Of a DNA stretch of 64,000 bases, positions 15,992 through 23,969 are shown one piece after another. The position numbers and the translations under genes were made by a program. The stretch is from Fulvivirga sp. M361 (lineage in GTDB: Bacteria > Bacteroidota > Bacteroidia > Cytophagales > Cyclobacteriaceae), in the NCBI RefSeq assembly GCF_007097395.1, contig NZ_VKDC01000010.1, forward strand, positions 111,683 through 175,682, written 5' to 3'. Under the pieces are notes generated by a model. The model searched no databases and was not told where the DNA came from. It was given only the letters and a program-made list of their open reading frames with translations. Within the stretch, counting starts at the first letter, position 1, and each line of letters begins with the position of its first letter.

Positions 15992-16222
15992 AGCCGATCC
16001 GGCACCTTTTTATAAAATGTGCCCATTTTCAAAGCGTATAATCATAAAATAGATGTTTCCCATCCAATGCATTTTTAATATAGGTTTTAGTCACCCTATA
16101 TTTTAACTTTAAAGAAAAGGCGGACTGACCTTTAAATAAGGGGTTATAAACGCTTTAAACTGCAGTAATTAATAGTTAGAGTATCATCACTGATACAGCC
16201 GTCCATTGAATCAGAATTTTAA

Positions 16223-16924
16223 ATGAAGAAAATTGTCTTATCGATTTTAGATGAAATAACCTTTTTAAGTATTGAAAAGGACTTAGACGAATTGGGGGTA
16301 ACATACACTCAAAGGCCACTATCTGACAGCAGTTTCGTTTCCCTTAATGAACTTCAGAGCTTTGGCGAAATCATAATTAAAACGGACAATACAGAAAGCA
16401 TTCAAAAATTACTGGTAAACCCAGCATATAAGGGGCGACTACAAGTTTCATCATCAGAAATTAAAGTATCTGAGCGACCAAATTATATACAAAGAGGTTT
16501 AATCGTCTATTCGATACTCATCACCGTATTTTTTGCCAAGTACTGGCATATCGACTACATAAATAGCTCGGACAAGAACTTCAATATCCATTGGAATTAT
16601 AGTAATACAAGACTCGATTATGTGGATAAGAAAAGTAAAAAAGTAGTTCATTCATTCTTTGATGCTAATTATGATTTGAATTATGAACTACAGTATGAAT
16701 ACAATCAAGGAAAAGGGCCTGTTTCAATTAGATACGATAACGATGAAAATGGATATTATGAAAAAGTCGAGTTGTTTACATTGAATGGGGAATATTCAGG
16801 GGTGTATTTCGATTCTAATCAAAATGGACTGTACGAGTTTAGCCTAACCATTCTTGAAAATGGTGATACACTTAAATTAAGGGATACAAATGAAGATGGA
16901 TTCATGAAAATAGATGAAAGGTGA
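16223..16924 (+). CDS. Membrane protein with three Ca-loop-like repeats, unknown
   Basis: A 233-residue protein. Residues 1-85 form an alpha/beta domain resembling small DUF2007-like signal-transducing domains (KIVLSILDEITFLSIEKDLDE). One TM helix follows (about 92-112, GLIVYSILITVFFAKYW). The extracytoplasmic C-terminal half carries three acidic loops with the same rhythm, DNDENGYYE, DSNQNGLYE and DTNEDGFMK, similar to EF-hand or thrombospondin-3 calcium loops. So a cytoplasmic domain is joined through one helix to a possible calcium-binding outer domain. Not recognised as a known family and has no operon partner. Confidence 0.68.
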   Translation: MKKIVLSILDEITFLSIEKDLDELGVTYTQRPLSDSSFVSLNELQSFGEIIIKTDNTESIQKLLVNPAYKGRLQVSSSEIKVSERPNYIQRGLIVYSILITVFFAKYWHIDYINSSDKNFNIHWNYSNTRLDYVDKKSKKVVHSFFDANYDLNYELQYEYNQGKGPVSIRYDNDENGYYEKVELFTLNGEYSGVYFDSNQNGLYEFSLTILENGDTLKLRDTNEDGFMKIDER

Positions 16925-16985
16925 TAATGACTCCCTAAAGTGGATAAAAAACTTACTACCTTTTTTGCAAAGTCGGCCGAAAGAA

Positions 16986-17030
16986 AATTCCGCACCTAGA
17001 GGCCAGGCATTTTTAATGCGTGATTATGGT
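16986..17030 (+). repeat. Short interspersed repeat motif, copy at 17.0 kb
   Basis: ATTCCGCACC, a short variable part and then GGCATTTTTAATGCG. The same word order recurs at 30172-30210 and 31564-31600 and, shortened, near 18970-18990. It lies between convergent genes. Function unknown; possibly a decayed mobile element or a 3'-end signal. Confidence 0.45.
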
Positions 17031-17083
17031 GGAATACAGGTTTAGTTTTGTTAGCTCCATAATTGAATGGTTTGGAATCGAGG

Positions 17084-18088
17084 CTATGTTAGCCATTCGA
17101 TAAGTAATCCACTTATTACCGGCGCCAGGATACTAAGAGAGAGTTCAAAAGACTCTCTTACTGAAAATGCTGCTGAAGGTTTTTGGCCTTCACTTGTAGC
17201 TTCTTCTTTCTTCTTAGCGATCAGTTCTCCCAGCAAAACGTTTGCCGGGCCATAAAATATGAGCAGAAAAAAGGTGAAGGACAGTGAATAGGCAAGAACA
17301 AATTCAAAAGGAAATAAGTAATCATGTGCCGGACCTGCTGCCGTTAAGATCGATTCTCTCAATAAGGATGATGTAACAATACCCATCACCAACATTACTG
17401 AAGAAGCTGTAAGCAACCAGAACGAATGTCTTTTCAACTTCAAAAGCTTCTTTAAAGAAGCTCTCTTTTTACTGACATAGTATCGTGTAAGTACATTGGT
17501 GATCATAAAATTCCCTGCTAAGGCAAATAATGAGGGGATCAAATAAATGGAAACAAGCAATTGTAGTATCCAATCATTAGAGTAAAATAGAAGTCTGCCA
17601 AGTGTCATGATCCTTGGAGGTAAAAGTGATAAATTGGACGTACTGTAGTGCGCAAAGTAAAAAACTACGGATATACTTAAGAACGATGCCAAAAGAGCCA
17701 GCCATTTTTTGTTGTTTTTCATCTGTAAGAAATAATGAAGTAAATGTGGTAGCATAGCCAATGCAAAAGCTATTCCCACAGCCATGAAACCAATCCATAG
17801 GAGTAACTTAGGATTATGGTTAAAATAAAACTCCGTATATAAAGCCAGTTGCCCATGCCTCGTTTCCAGTTGTCTTCCTGTTGTTTGACTTACTTCCTGG
17901 AGTCTGAACTTTAGGGGTTTATTGCTAAAAATAAGTGTATCTACATATTTAATAGCAAGAGAATCATTGACCACATAAACTGGCCTGTTCACCGGAGGGT
18001 TGACATTCAATAATTCAGGGATTAGCATTACCGAAGTAGCAAAGCCTACTACTGATAGTAATATACTCAAGGGTAGCCTTAAAATCAT
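17084..18088 (-). CDS. Polytopic membrane protein, unknown
   Basis: A 334-residue protein with about seven hydrophobic segments: an N-terminal helix (LPLSILLSVVGFATSVMLIP), a ~70-residue extracytoplasmic loop, and further helices at about 96-116, 129-148, 170-195, 222-245, 255-285 and 310-330. No catalytic motif is evident. A basic cytoplasmic loop (YYVSKKRASLKKLLKLKRHS) lies near residue 205. It is a single-gene unit on the minus strand, convergent with the calcium-loop protein. I do not recognise a family. Confidence 0.68.
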   Translation of the reverse strand: MILRLPLSILLSVVGFATSVMLIPELLNVNPPVNRPVYVVNDSLAIKYVDTLIFSNKPLKFRLQEVSQTTGRQLETRHGQLALYTEFYFNHNPKLLLWIGFMAVGIAFALAMLPHLLHYFLQMKNNKKWLALLASFLSISVVFYFAHYSTSNLSLLPPRIMTLGRLLFYSNDWILQLLVSIYLIPSLFALAGNFMITNVLTRYYVSKKRASLKKLLKLKRHSFWLLTASSVMLVMGIVTSSLLRESILTAAGPAHDYLFPFEFVLAYSLSFTFFLLIFYGPANVLLGELIAKKKEEATSEGQKPSAAFSVRESFELSLSILAPVISGLLIEWLT

Positions 18089-18380
18089 GGTCTCTTAGTG
18101 TTCCGGGTTTGAGTAATACGGATGGTCTATAATCCTGAATAAGTTACATAATTAATTTCAATTATTCTGAAACAGAAAATGCCTTCTGCTTGATAATCAG
18201 AGTTCTTTTAGATTGGCCAAGACAAAATAATAGTATTAATCTAACCGGTTGGATTTCGGGGCATAATTCTATAGATAATCCTACAACGAAATGACAGCCG
18301 AGATCGTTGGCAATAACTGTGGTAGCAACATCAAAAACCAAAAGAGAATTTCAAGATAACTTCATGTAACAAATAATCAC

Positions 18381-18881
18381 ATGCAAAGCACTACATATAC
18401 ACCGGAAGACGGTTTCCCATATTATTTTGACCTGGCAAAGAGCGACGACTTGCCTACCTTGTTTTCTTCATTGACCTCCTATATATTTCTGAATTCACTG
18501 GATGAAGAAAAAGCGGCGCATCGTTATGCTCCTGATAAATGGAGCATTAAGCAAATTGTGGGGCACATTACCGATCATGAAAGAATAAAAATGTTCAGAG
18601 CATTTCAGTTGAGTAGAAACCAGATGATCCAATTATGGGGTTATGATCAGAATTCCCTGATCGAAAATAGTCGTTTTGATGAGCTGACAATGCAACAAAT
18701 AGTTAAGGACTTCTATAATGTAAGAAAGGCATCTTTAAGTTTTATAGACACCTTATCTGAAGATCAATTGAAAACAAAAGGTTGGGCCCGGAAATATGAA
18801 ATTACACTGGAAGATTTTCTCAGATCAATTATTGGTCATGAGATGCACCATGTTAATATCATTAAAGAAAAATACCTGTAA
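18381..18881 (+). CDS. DinB-family protein (DinB_2)
   Basis: A 166-residue four-helix-bundle protein. The three expected metal ligands are visible as His in WSIKQIVGHITDHERIKMF and the pair in SIIGHEMHHVNIIKEKYL. DinB/YfiT-like proteins bind a divalent metal and many are thiol-dependent transferases; the substrate here is unknown. It is monocistronic with 290 bp of AT-rich, featureless DNA upstream. Convergent with the oxidoreductase operon to its right, across a repeat-bearing region. Confidence 0.85.
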   Translation: MQSTTYTPEDGFPYYFDLAKSDDLPTLFSSLTSYIFLNSLDEEKAAHRYAPDKWSIKQIVGHITDHERIKMFRAFQLSRNQMIQLWGYDQNSLIENSRFDELTMQQIVKDFYNVRKASLSFIDTLSEDQLKTKGWARKYEITLEDFLRSIIGHEMHHVNIIKEKYL

Positions 18882-19181
18882 TGCTTACTTAGAGTATAAA
18901 AAAAAATTAACCCTTCTCGAGCGCATTTAGCAAAGTGTAATGCGTTCCCATTTTCTTTTAAGATGAACATTCCGCATTTGTAATGCGAATATTCTTGATA
19001 AACTTATTTTTATTAGCTCTTATGGTAAAATGTTGAGGTATCATACCCAAAAAAAGCTGCCTTTAATGTACACCCGGAATACAAACCCTATTTTTAAATC
19101 AGTACACATGGCGCTATCGCTATATGCGGGCCGGGAGGATGTCCACAAAACAAAAAAGCCCTGAACTGGTCTTTAAAACTA
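18882..19181. other. Gene-free spacer with decayed hairpins
   Basis: No gene is visible. A small hairpin CGCATT-TGT-AATGCG lies near 18974-18988, and a related pair GCATTTAGC / GTGTAATGC near 18923-18943 looks like a decayed copy. Near 19165 ACTGGTC occurs as it does at the ends of the larger element that starts at 19182. Confidence 0.45.
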
Positions 19182-19590
19182 TTTAATGCAGGTTTCACGC
19201 TGGTCGTAGGATGTCCTACGACCTATTATTGGCTTAGGGCGTCCGCCCGGTTGGTATGAAGAGGTTTAGGTTATATCGGAATGGACATAGCAAACTTTTG
19301 CTTTCCAGTTTCCCCTCTCTGGCCGTGAATTAACCCTGCCACACTACCTCGTTATTACCAAGAGCATTCGTTAAGGCTACCTGATAACGGACAGGCATTA
19401 TTGAAATAAGTGAATCTCCAATGCATACCTATAGCGATCTCATTCCCGACATACTATCTGCTTAGAGAGGTGCTAGAATATTGACCAAAGTCCATAGGAT
19501 ACAAAATATAGTAATGATTAAAGCCCGAGCGGACGCTCTATCCTATTGTAGGTCGTTGGAGCGCTGCGCTTAACCGACGACCAGAGTGTG
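19182..19590 (+). repeat. Hairpin-ended dispersed element, copy A (409 bp)
   Basis: Non-coding element also found at 30199-30496 and 33861-34280 in the same orientation. The left end has a perfect 10-bp hairpin GGTCGTAGGA-TG-TCCTACGACC (19202-19223) and then GGGCG-TC-CGCCC. The right end has GAGCG-GA-CGCTC and then a GGTCGTTGG...CCGACGACC hairpin. Left and right ends (about 19196-19250 and 19530-19590) are inverted repeats of one another. No ORF of note inside. It resembles a MITE-like non-autonomous element or a structured RNA, lying between convergent genes. Confidence 0.7.
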
Positions 19591-19680
19591 TAGACTAAGT
19601 TAATGTCAGCTTTAAAGCTTTTTACCATTCAATTGCATTCTTTCTTCTTCCAAATTTTTGATTGCGGCGTCCTTTTGAAG

Positions 19681-21015
19681 TTAAACTTTTGTTTTTCCGG
19701 GAATGGGTACCGGGTAATATTCGGATTTGTCAGGTAGAATTGGGGGAGCGCTATTGAAGTTGGTTTCGTCGGTATAGTCGAAAAGCTTTATTTCCGATTG
19801 AACAGCGTCCTCCCAGTTTAATCGCTTACCTGACCAGGCCGACATTCGACCAAATATACCGGTCATGGATGAATGGGCGGCATAAAATGCATCATTGATA
19901 TAATTGTCGTTATCAGCAATTGCCTTCAGCAAGGTTTTTTGAACTTCAGGATGAGCATTATGGAAAGGGTTTAAGTCTTCCATTTTCTTTTGGAGATCTA
20001 ACATTACCTTTCCTTTATGGTTGTAAGCAATAGCGTTATTTCCCTTGATCTCAAACCGGCCTTTTGTACCAAAGAAGATTTCTCCATGCTTATTTGAACA
20101 GTTGGGTAGATTCCTGCTAAAGCTGTAAACGGGCACATTGTTTTCATACATAAAATGTGAGCTTACGGTATCAAAACCCCCTAACGAACCTGAATAAAGC
20201 TTCTCTGCTACTTTACCACCCGAAGCCAATACCGTTTGCGGATGCTCCTGTTTCAACGCCCAGTTGATGACATCCAGGTTATGTATGTGATATTCTATAA
20301 TATTTCCGCCACCGACCCATGCAAAAGAACGCCAATGCCTGTTTTGAAACTCCATTTCCGTCCATTCATCTTTACGCGGACGGCTTAAATCACCAATAGG
20401 ACCACCAAACCAGTAACATTCGGCAGAGGTAATATTACCAATAATTCCATCATGGAGGTAATCAATAACAGCCTGGTATTCTTTACCATACCTGCGTTGA
20501 AGTCCCCCGGCCACGTATAGCCTGTTCGTCTTGGCAATTGCCGCCGCTTCCAATACTTTCTTATATCCAAAAGCATCTACACAAACCGGTTTTTCCATAA
20601 AAACATGCTTCCCCTGCCTTATGGCTTCTTCGAAGATAACCGGTTTATATACTGCCGGTGTTCCTATAAAGGCAACATCACATAATGCTATGGCTTTTTT
20701 GTACCCTTGAAAGCCTAAAAATTTTGTTTCTTCCGTAACCTTTATCTTTTTTGGGTCCTCAATACGCGAGTTAAGTGCTGTAAAACTTCGTTCTATTGGC
20801 TCCGGAAATAAATCAGCCATGGCTACCAGTTCACACGGTATTTCATAGTTTAATGCCGTAAGCGTTGCCCCCGTACCCCGGCCACCACAACCAATTAAGG
20901 CTATTTTAAGTGGTTGGTCAGCGTTAGTTACTAAACTATTGCCCAAAACACTGCCTGCTGCCAATACACCTGTGCCGGCAGCTGTGGCAGATTTAACGAA
21001 TTCACGCCTTTTCAT
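19681..21015 (-). CDS. Gfo/Idh/MocA oxidoreductase, Tat-exported
   Basis: A 444-residue protein whose N-terminus MKRREFVKSATAAGTGVLA looks like a Tat signal, so it should be exported folded with its cofactor. IALIGCGGRGTGA is the NAD(P)-binding Rossmann loop, and the conserved EKP motif is present in HVFMEKPVCVDAFG. Residues from about 160 on form the C-terminal substrate domain. Relatives of this exported type oxidise or isomerise sugars, often in glycan-degradation clusters. It lies 60 bp after the SUMF1-fold gene on the same strand and is likely the last gene of that operon. Substrate unknown. Confidence 0.86.
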   Translation of the reverse strand: MKRREFVKSATAAGTGVLAAGSVLGNSLVTNADQPLKIALIGCGGRGTGATLTALNYEIPCELVAMADLFPEPIERSFTALNSRIEDPKKIKVTEETKFLGFQGYKKAIALCDVAFIGTPAVYKPVIFEEAIRQGKHVFMEKPVCVDAFGYKKVLEAAAIAKTNRLYVAGGLQRRYGKEYQAVIDYLHDGIIGNITSAECYWFGGPIGDLSRPRKDEWTEMEFQNRHWRSFAWVGGGNIIEYHIHNLDVINWALKQEHPQTVLASGGKVAEKLYSGSLGGFDTVSSHFMYENNVPVYSFSRNLPNCSNKHGEIFFGTKGRFEIKGNNAIAYNHKGKVMLDLQKKMEDLNPFHNAHPEVQKTLLKAIADNDNYINDAFYAAHSSMTGIFGRMSAWSGKRLNWEDAVQSEIKLFDYTDETNFNSAPPILPDKSEYYPVPIPGKTKV

Positions 21016-21075
21016 ATCAATATAATTTTATCGTTAGCTATTTTCTTAATGATGATTTTCAGACACCCTCCTGAT

Positions 21076-22032
21076 CTACTCCAGGAACGAAACAAAAAAC
21101 GCTTCGGCTTCCGTTTTAGTGGGTTGTTTATAAGGCCGTACCAATCTGAATCCCACGAATTCCGAATCGGTATTCCACCAAAAGCTTTTTGGGATCTGGG
21201 GGTCTCGTATTTTCCATTCATCCGTTGATGAAATTCTGTTGGAACTACGGCATCCCTCTGCATCATCAATAAACGAGCCCCCCCTGGCCGAGCGGGGATT
21301 TAATGCTGTAGGTTTTCCCAAAGGACCTTTTTCATTATGTTCGATATCACTGTAGAAATCAGGATAGTACTGGTCTAAACACCATTCAGCCACATTTCCA
21401 TAGATATCATATAAGCCATTGGGGCTTGGTTCCTTTAAACCCACGTTGTGTATTTCACTATTGGCATTTTTAGCGTACCACGCATACTTATCAAGCAACT
21501 TTTTTTTCTTGCCAAAAAAGTAGGGTTCATTAACTCCGGCTTTAGCAGCAAACTCCCACTCGCACTCCGTTGGAATTCGATAAAATATACCTGTGCGATA
21601 ATATAACCACCTGCAGTACGATAGCGCTCCATATTGTGTCATACCCACTGCCGGTTTTTTGTCATCCTCGACCAGCCCCTTTGATGGATCTTCGTAGGGG
21701 CTGGATGGCCTCGATACCACCATATCGTAGGGTATTCCATCTGGCGTCAAGTCTCGGGTTGCATCCCTGAATATCAAATACTCAGCATGCGTTACCTCAA
21801 AGGCTCCCATCCAGAACGATCCTATTTTGACTTGTTTGTTTGGCAATTCGTCGCGCTCAGCATTTTTATCCTTTGCTGATGCCCCTAAGGTAAACTCTCC
21901 TCCCTGAATGGGAACCATCTTGAACGACACTCCTGTCCCCTCGATTTCTTGTTCATAAGCGTTAAAATCCGTCTGACCCAGGACGGTAGTAGCCAACAGT
22001 GACAGTGCACTGAAAATGTTCATTAGCTTCAT
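21076..22032 (-). CDS. SUMF1/FGE-fold protein, catalytic Cys pair absent
   Basis: A 318-residue secreted protein (signal peptide ending VLGQ). It has the formylglycine-generating-enzyme-like fold: GVSFKMVPIQGGEFTLGAS, WMGAFEVTHAEYLIF, YRIPTECEWEFAAKAG, GLYDIYGNVAEWCLDQY, ARGGSFIDDAEGCRSSNRI and EFVGFRLVRP. True FGEs have two Cys in the segment before NRYR (CxxxxCNR). Here that segment reads EGCRSSNR, so neither canonical position is Cys, and oxidation of sulfatases by this protein is doubtful. Members of the fold without Cys can bind or modify other substrates. It is 3 bp after the YceI gene and 60 bp before the oxidoreductase. Confidence 0.85.
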   Translation of the reverse strand: MKLMNIFSALSLLATTVLGQTDFNAYEQEIEGTGVSFKMVPIQGGEFTLGASAKDKNAERDELPNKQVKIGSFWMGAFEVTHAEYLIFRDATRDLTPDGIPYDMVVSRPSSPYEDPSKGLVEDDKKPAVGMTQYGALSYCRWLYYRTGIFYRIPTECEWEFAAKAGVNEPYFFGKKKKLLDKYAWYAKNANSEIHNVGLKEPSPNGLYDIYGNVAEWCLDQYYPDFYSDIEHNEKGPLGKPTALNPRSARGGSFIDDAEGCRSSNRISSTDEWKIRDPQIPKSFWWNTDSEFVGFRLVRPYKQPTKTEAEAFFVSFLE

Positions 22033-22035
22033 ATT

Positions 22036-22665
22036 TTATTTCCCCTCTTCTTCTGTGGTTTGCTTAAATGTCAAATTGAAATTCAGCATTATGTCGTCGT
22101 TAGTTGTCAGACTGCCGTAAAAAGCTGTAGGCCTCTCCACTTCAAACGTTGACATTTTTAAAGCCTTGCTCCCGGAAAAATTCAGTGTTTCACGATCTTC
22201 ACTTATACTACCTTCAACCTGTAAGTCAATCTCTTTCTCTACCCCCGCAACTGATAATGTGCCCCCGGATTCGACGATTACTTTGTCTTCCATTACCCTG
22301 GTGATCACATTTGATTTGGATTTGTATTGAACAAAGGGATGTTGTTCATATTTAAGTGCTTTTTGGATCTTGCCATCCATTATAGGTCCACGCCCACCAC
22401 TCATTTTGATTACCGGAGCAGTAAAGATCAGCTCTGATATTAGTGTTGCTCCGACTTCTAATCTCGCGCTGTCTGCTAAAACCATCGTACAGTTATACTC
22501 CAGGAAGTCCAGTTTCCAGTCACTTACATTAGAAGAGCCATTTACCACTAGTGTTGATTCCTTTTTAAGCGTGTAAGGGGTTTGCCCAAATGCATAAACA
22601 CCATACAACAAAAGGCTATATAGCAATATGATCTTCTTGGTGCTTATTCTATTACTTCTATCCAT
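22036..22665 (-). CDS. YceI-family lipocalin-like secreted protein
   Basis: A 209-residue protein with a signal peptide (up to about YAFGQ, residue 28) and a YceI domain (TLVVNGSSNVSDWKLDF, VEKEIDLQVEGSI, LKMSTFEVERPTAFYG). YceI proteins are periplasmic beta-barrels that bind isoprenoid-type or other hydrophobic ligands. Spacing to its neighbours is 3-4 bp on each side, so it is co-translated with ApbE upstream and the SUMF1-fold protein downstream. A link with electron-carrier chemistry is suggested by ApbE but is inference. Confidence 0.85.
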   Translation of the reverse strand: MDRSNRISTKKIILLYSLLLYGVYAFGQTPYTLKKESTLVVNGSSNVSDWKLDFLEYNCTMVLADSARLEVGATLISELIFTAPVIKMSGGRGPIMDGKIQKALKYEQHPFVQYKSKSNVITRVMEDKVIVESGGTLSVAGVEKEIDLQVEGSISEDRETLNFSGSKALKMSTFEVERPTAFYGSLTTNDDIMLNFNLTFKQTTEEEGK

Positions 22666-22669
22666 TACA

Positions 22670-23713
22670 TCAATGTTTGTTTATACTGTCGGTAATGTTG
22701 TGAACCATAGGGAATGCCCTCGATTTACGAATGACCTGGTCATTGGAAAAAACCATGTATTCCACGGGAGTGTTCTTACGTACTATCGCTTCTATTTCTA
22801 TTGAATCAACTACAATATTTAGTGTCGATGCTAAAAAATCAGCAGTGGTAGCATCTCCGGCAATTACGGTAGATGTGTAGTTGTGTGTTACCGGCAGGAG
22901 TGTTTTCGGGTTGATGATGTGTGAATACCTCCTTCTGTCAATGGTGAAGTATCTATACGTCATACCGGAGGTAGCTATAGCCTGTCCCGATTGTAACTTA
23001 ACCCTGTACATGGGCTTATCATGTGAAGAAATCCCAAGGACCCAGCTTTCTTCTCCCGGAGGAGTCCCAAAAACCCGAATATCTCCGGCAGCCTCCACTA
23101 AATAGGCCGTGCAGTTTAACTGCGTTAAAAAATCATACACCTTATCGACGATATATCCCTTGGCAATGCCTCCAAAATTAATTTCTGCCTTCTTCTTGAT
23201 TTGAACAGTATGGGAGTCAAACCGGACCAGTGCATGGTCAAAGCCTGTAGCCTTTTTTCTCAATGCCTCAATTTCCCGGTTTCCCGGTAATCTATTATTC
23301 TGCCCGGCTAATTTCCACATATCTATGGCAGGCTGAATGGTAACATCAAAGTATCCATTACTTTTTTCAAATGCCTCTTGAGACTTATCGAGCATAGCAG
23401 CCAGTGCTTCGGATGGGCGGTTAAGCACTTTAAAATGGTTCAATTGAGATATTTCACTATCCGACGTGTAGCTGCTAAAGATCATGTTAAGCGAATCAAC
23501 CAGGTGATAGGCTTCTTCCATTCTTTCCCGGGCCTCTGTTACATTTTCCGTATAAATTATAATTCGGAAGTCGCCTCCCAGCTTTTTACGATTGCTTTCT
23601 ACTGCCTCCGCACTCACCTGGAACAGGAATGCACCGGCCGCCTTTATGCAAAAAAGAAAAAGGATCGGTTTCGTATTTGTTAACTTTAATCTCAAGATCA
23701 GGAATGGATTCAA
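22670..23713 (-). CDS. apbE: ApbE, FAD:protein FMN transferase
   Basis: A 347-residue protein with an N-terminal hydrophobic export signal (about residues 15-33). ApbE transfers FMN from FAD to a Thr or Ser of a target protein in the periplasm. Family blocks visible are LGGDFRIIIYTEN, YFDVTIQPAIDMWKLAG, INFGGIAKGYIVDKVYDFL, SGMTYRYF, HIINPKT and GDATTADFLASTL (the metal/FAD site). It is the first gene of the run apbE, YceI, SUMF1-fold, Gfo/Idh/MocA. No obvious flavinylation target (Rnf/Nqr subunit or FMN-bind protein) is in the window, so the substrate is unknown. Confidence 0.86.
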   Translation of the reverse strand: MNPFLILRLKLTNTKPILFLFCIKAAGAFLFQVSAEAVESNRKKLGGDFRIIIYTENVTEARERMEEAYHLVDSLNMIFSSYTSDSEISQLNHFKVLNRPSEALAAMLDKSQEAFEKSNGYFDVTIQPAIDMWKLAGQNNRLPGNREIEALRKKATGFDHALVRFDSHTVQIKKKAEINFGGIAKGYIVDKVYDFLTQLNCTAYLVEAAGDIRVFGTPPGEESWVLGISSHDKPMYRVKLQSGQAIATSGMTYRYFTIDRRRYSHIINPKTLLPVTHNYTSTVIAGDATTADFLASTLNIVVDSIEIEAIVRKNTPVEYMVFSNDQVIRKSRAFPMVHNITDSINKH

Positions 23714-23969
23714 TCTGTCCTAAAAGCTATGTCAGCACCCCTAATTTTTACTTTCAATTGGCTTACAAAAGCCTTACGAAACATAAGAGTATGGGAGGTT
23801 AAATATTGATACTGAATAAGATAAGTGTGTCAAGAAAAATTATCAAATACTTTTTTTGGTGGATTGAATTTGAATAAGCAAAATTGATAAAAGCCTTGAG
23901 AAGTATTTTTATCGAAAGTCTAAATGTCATGAATTTTTCTATATCTCTTCTTTAACCTGGAAAATCAGA

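Noticed and set aside
19536..19590. Integron attC site, because GCTTAAC fits RYYYAAC and the area folds into hairpins
   Set aside because: No matching GTTRRRY partner at the proper distance, no cassette-like ORF between copies and no intact integron integrase in the window.
21012..21269. 85-residue minus-strand ORF overlapping the SUMF1-fold gene
   Set aside because: It lies inside the coding sequence of the SUMF1-fold protein in another frame and its translation has no domain or signal.
21076..22032. Sulfatase-activating formylglycine-generating enzyme
   Set aside because: The fold matches but the two active-site Cys are not at the canonical positions before the NR motif, and it is not next to any sulfatase gene.
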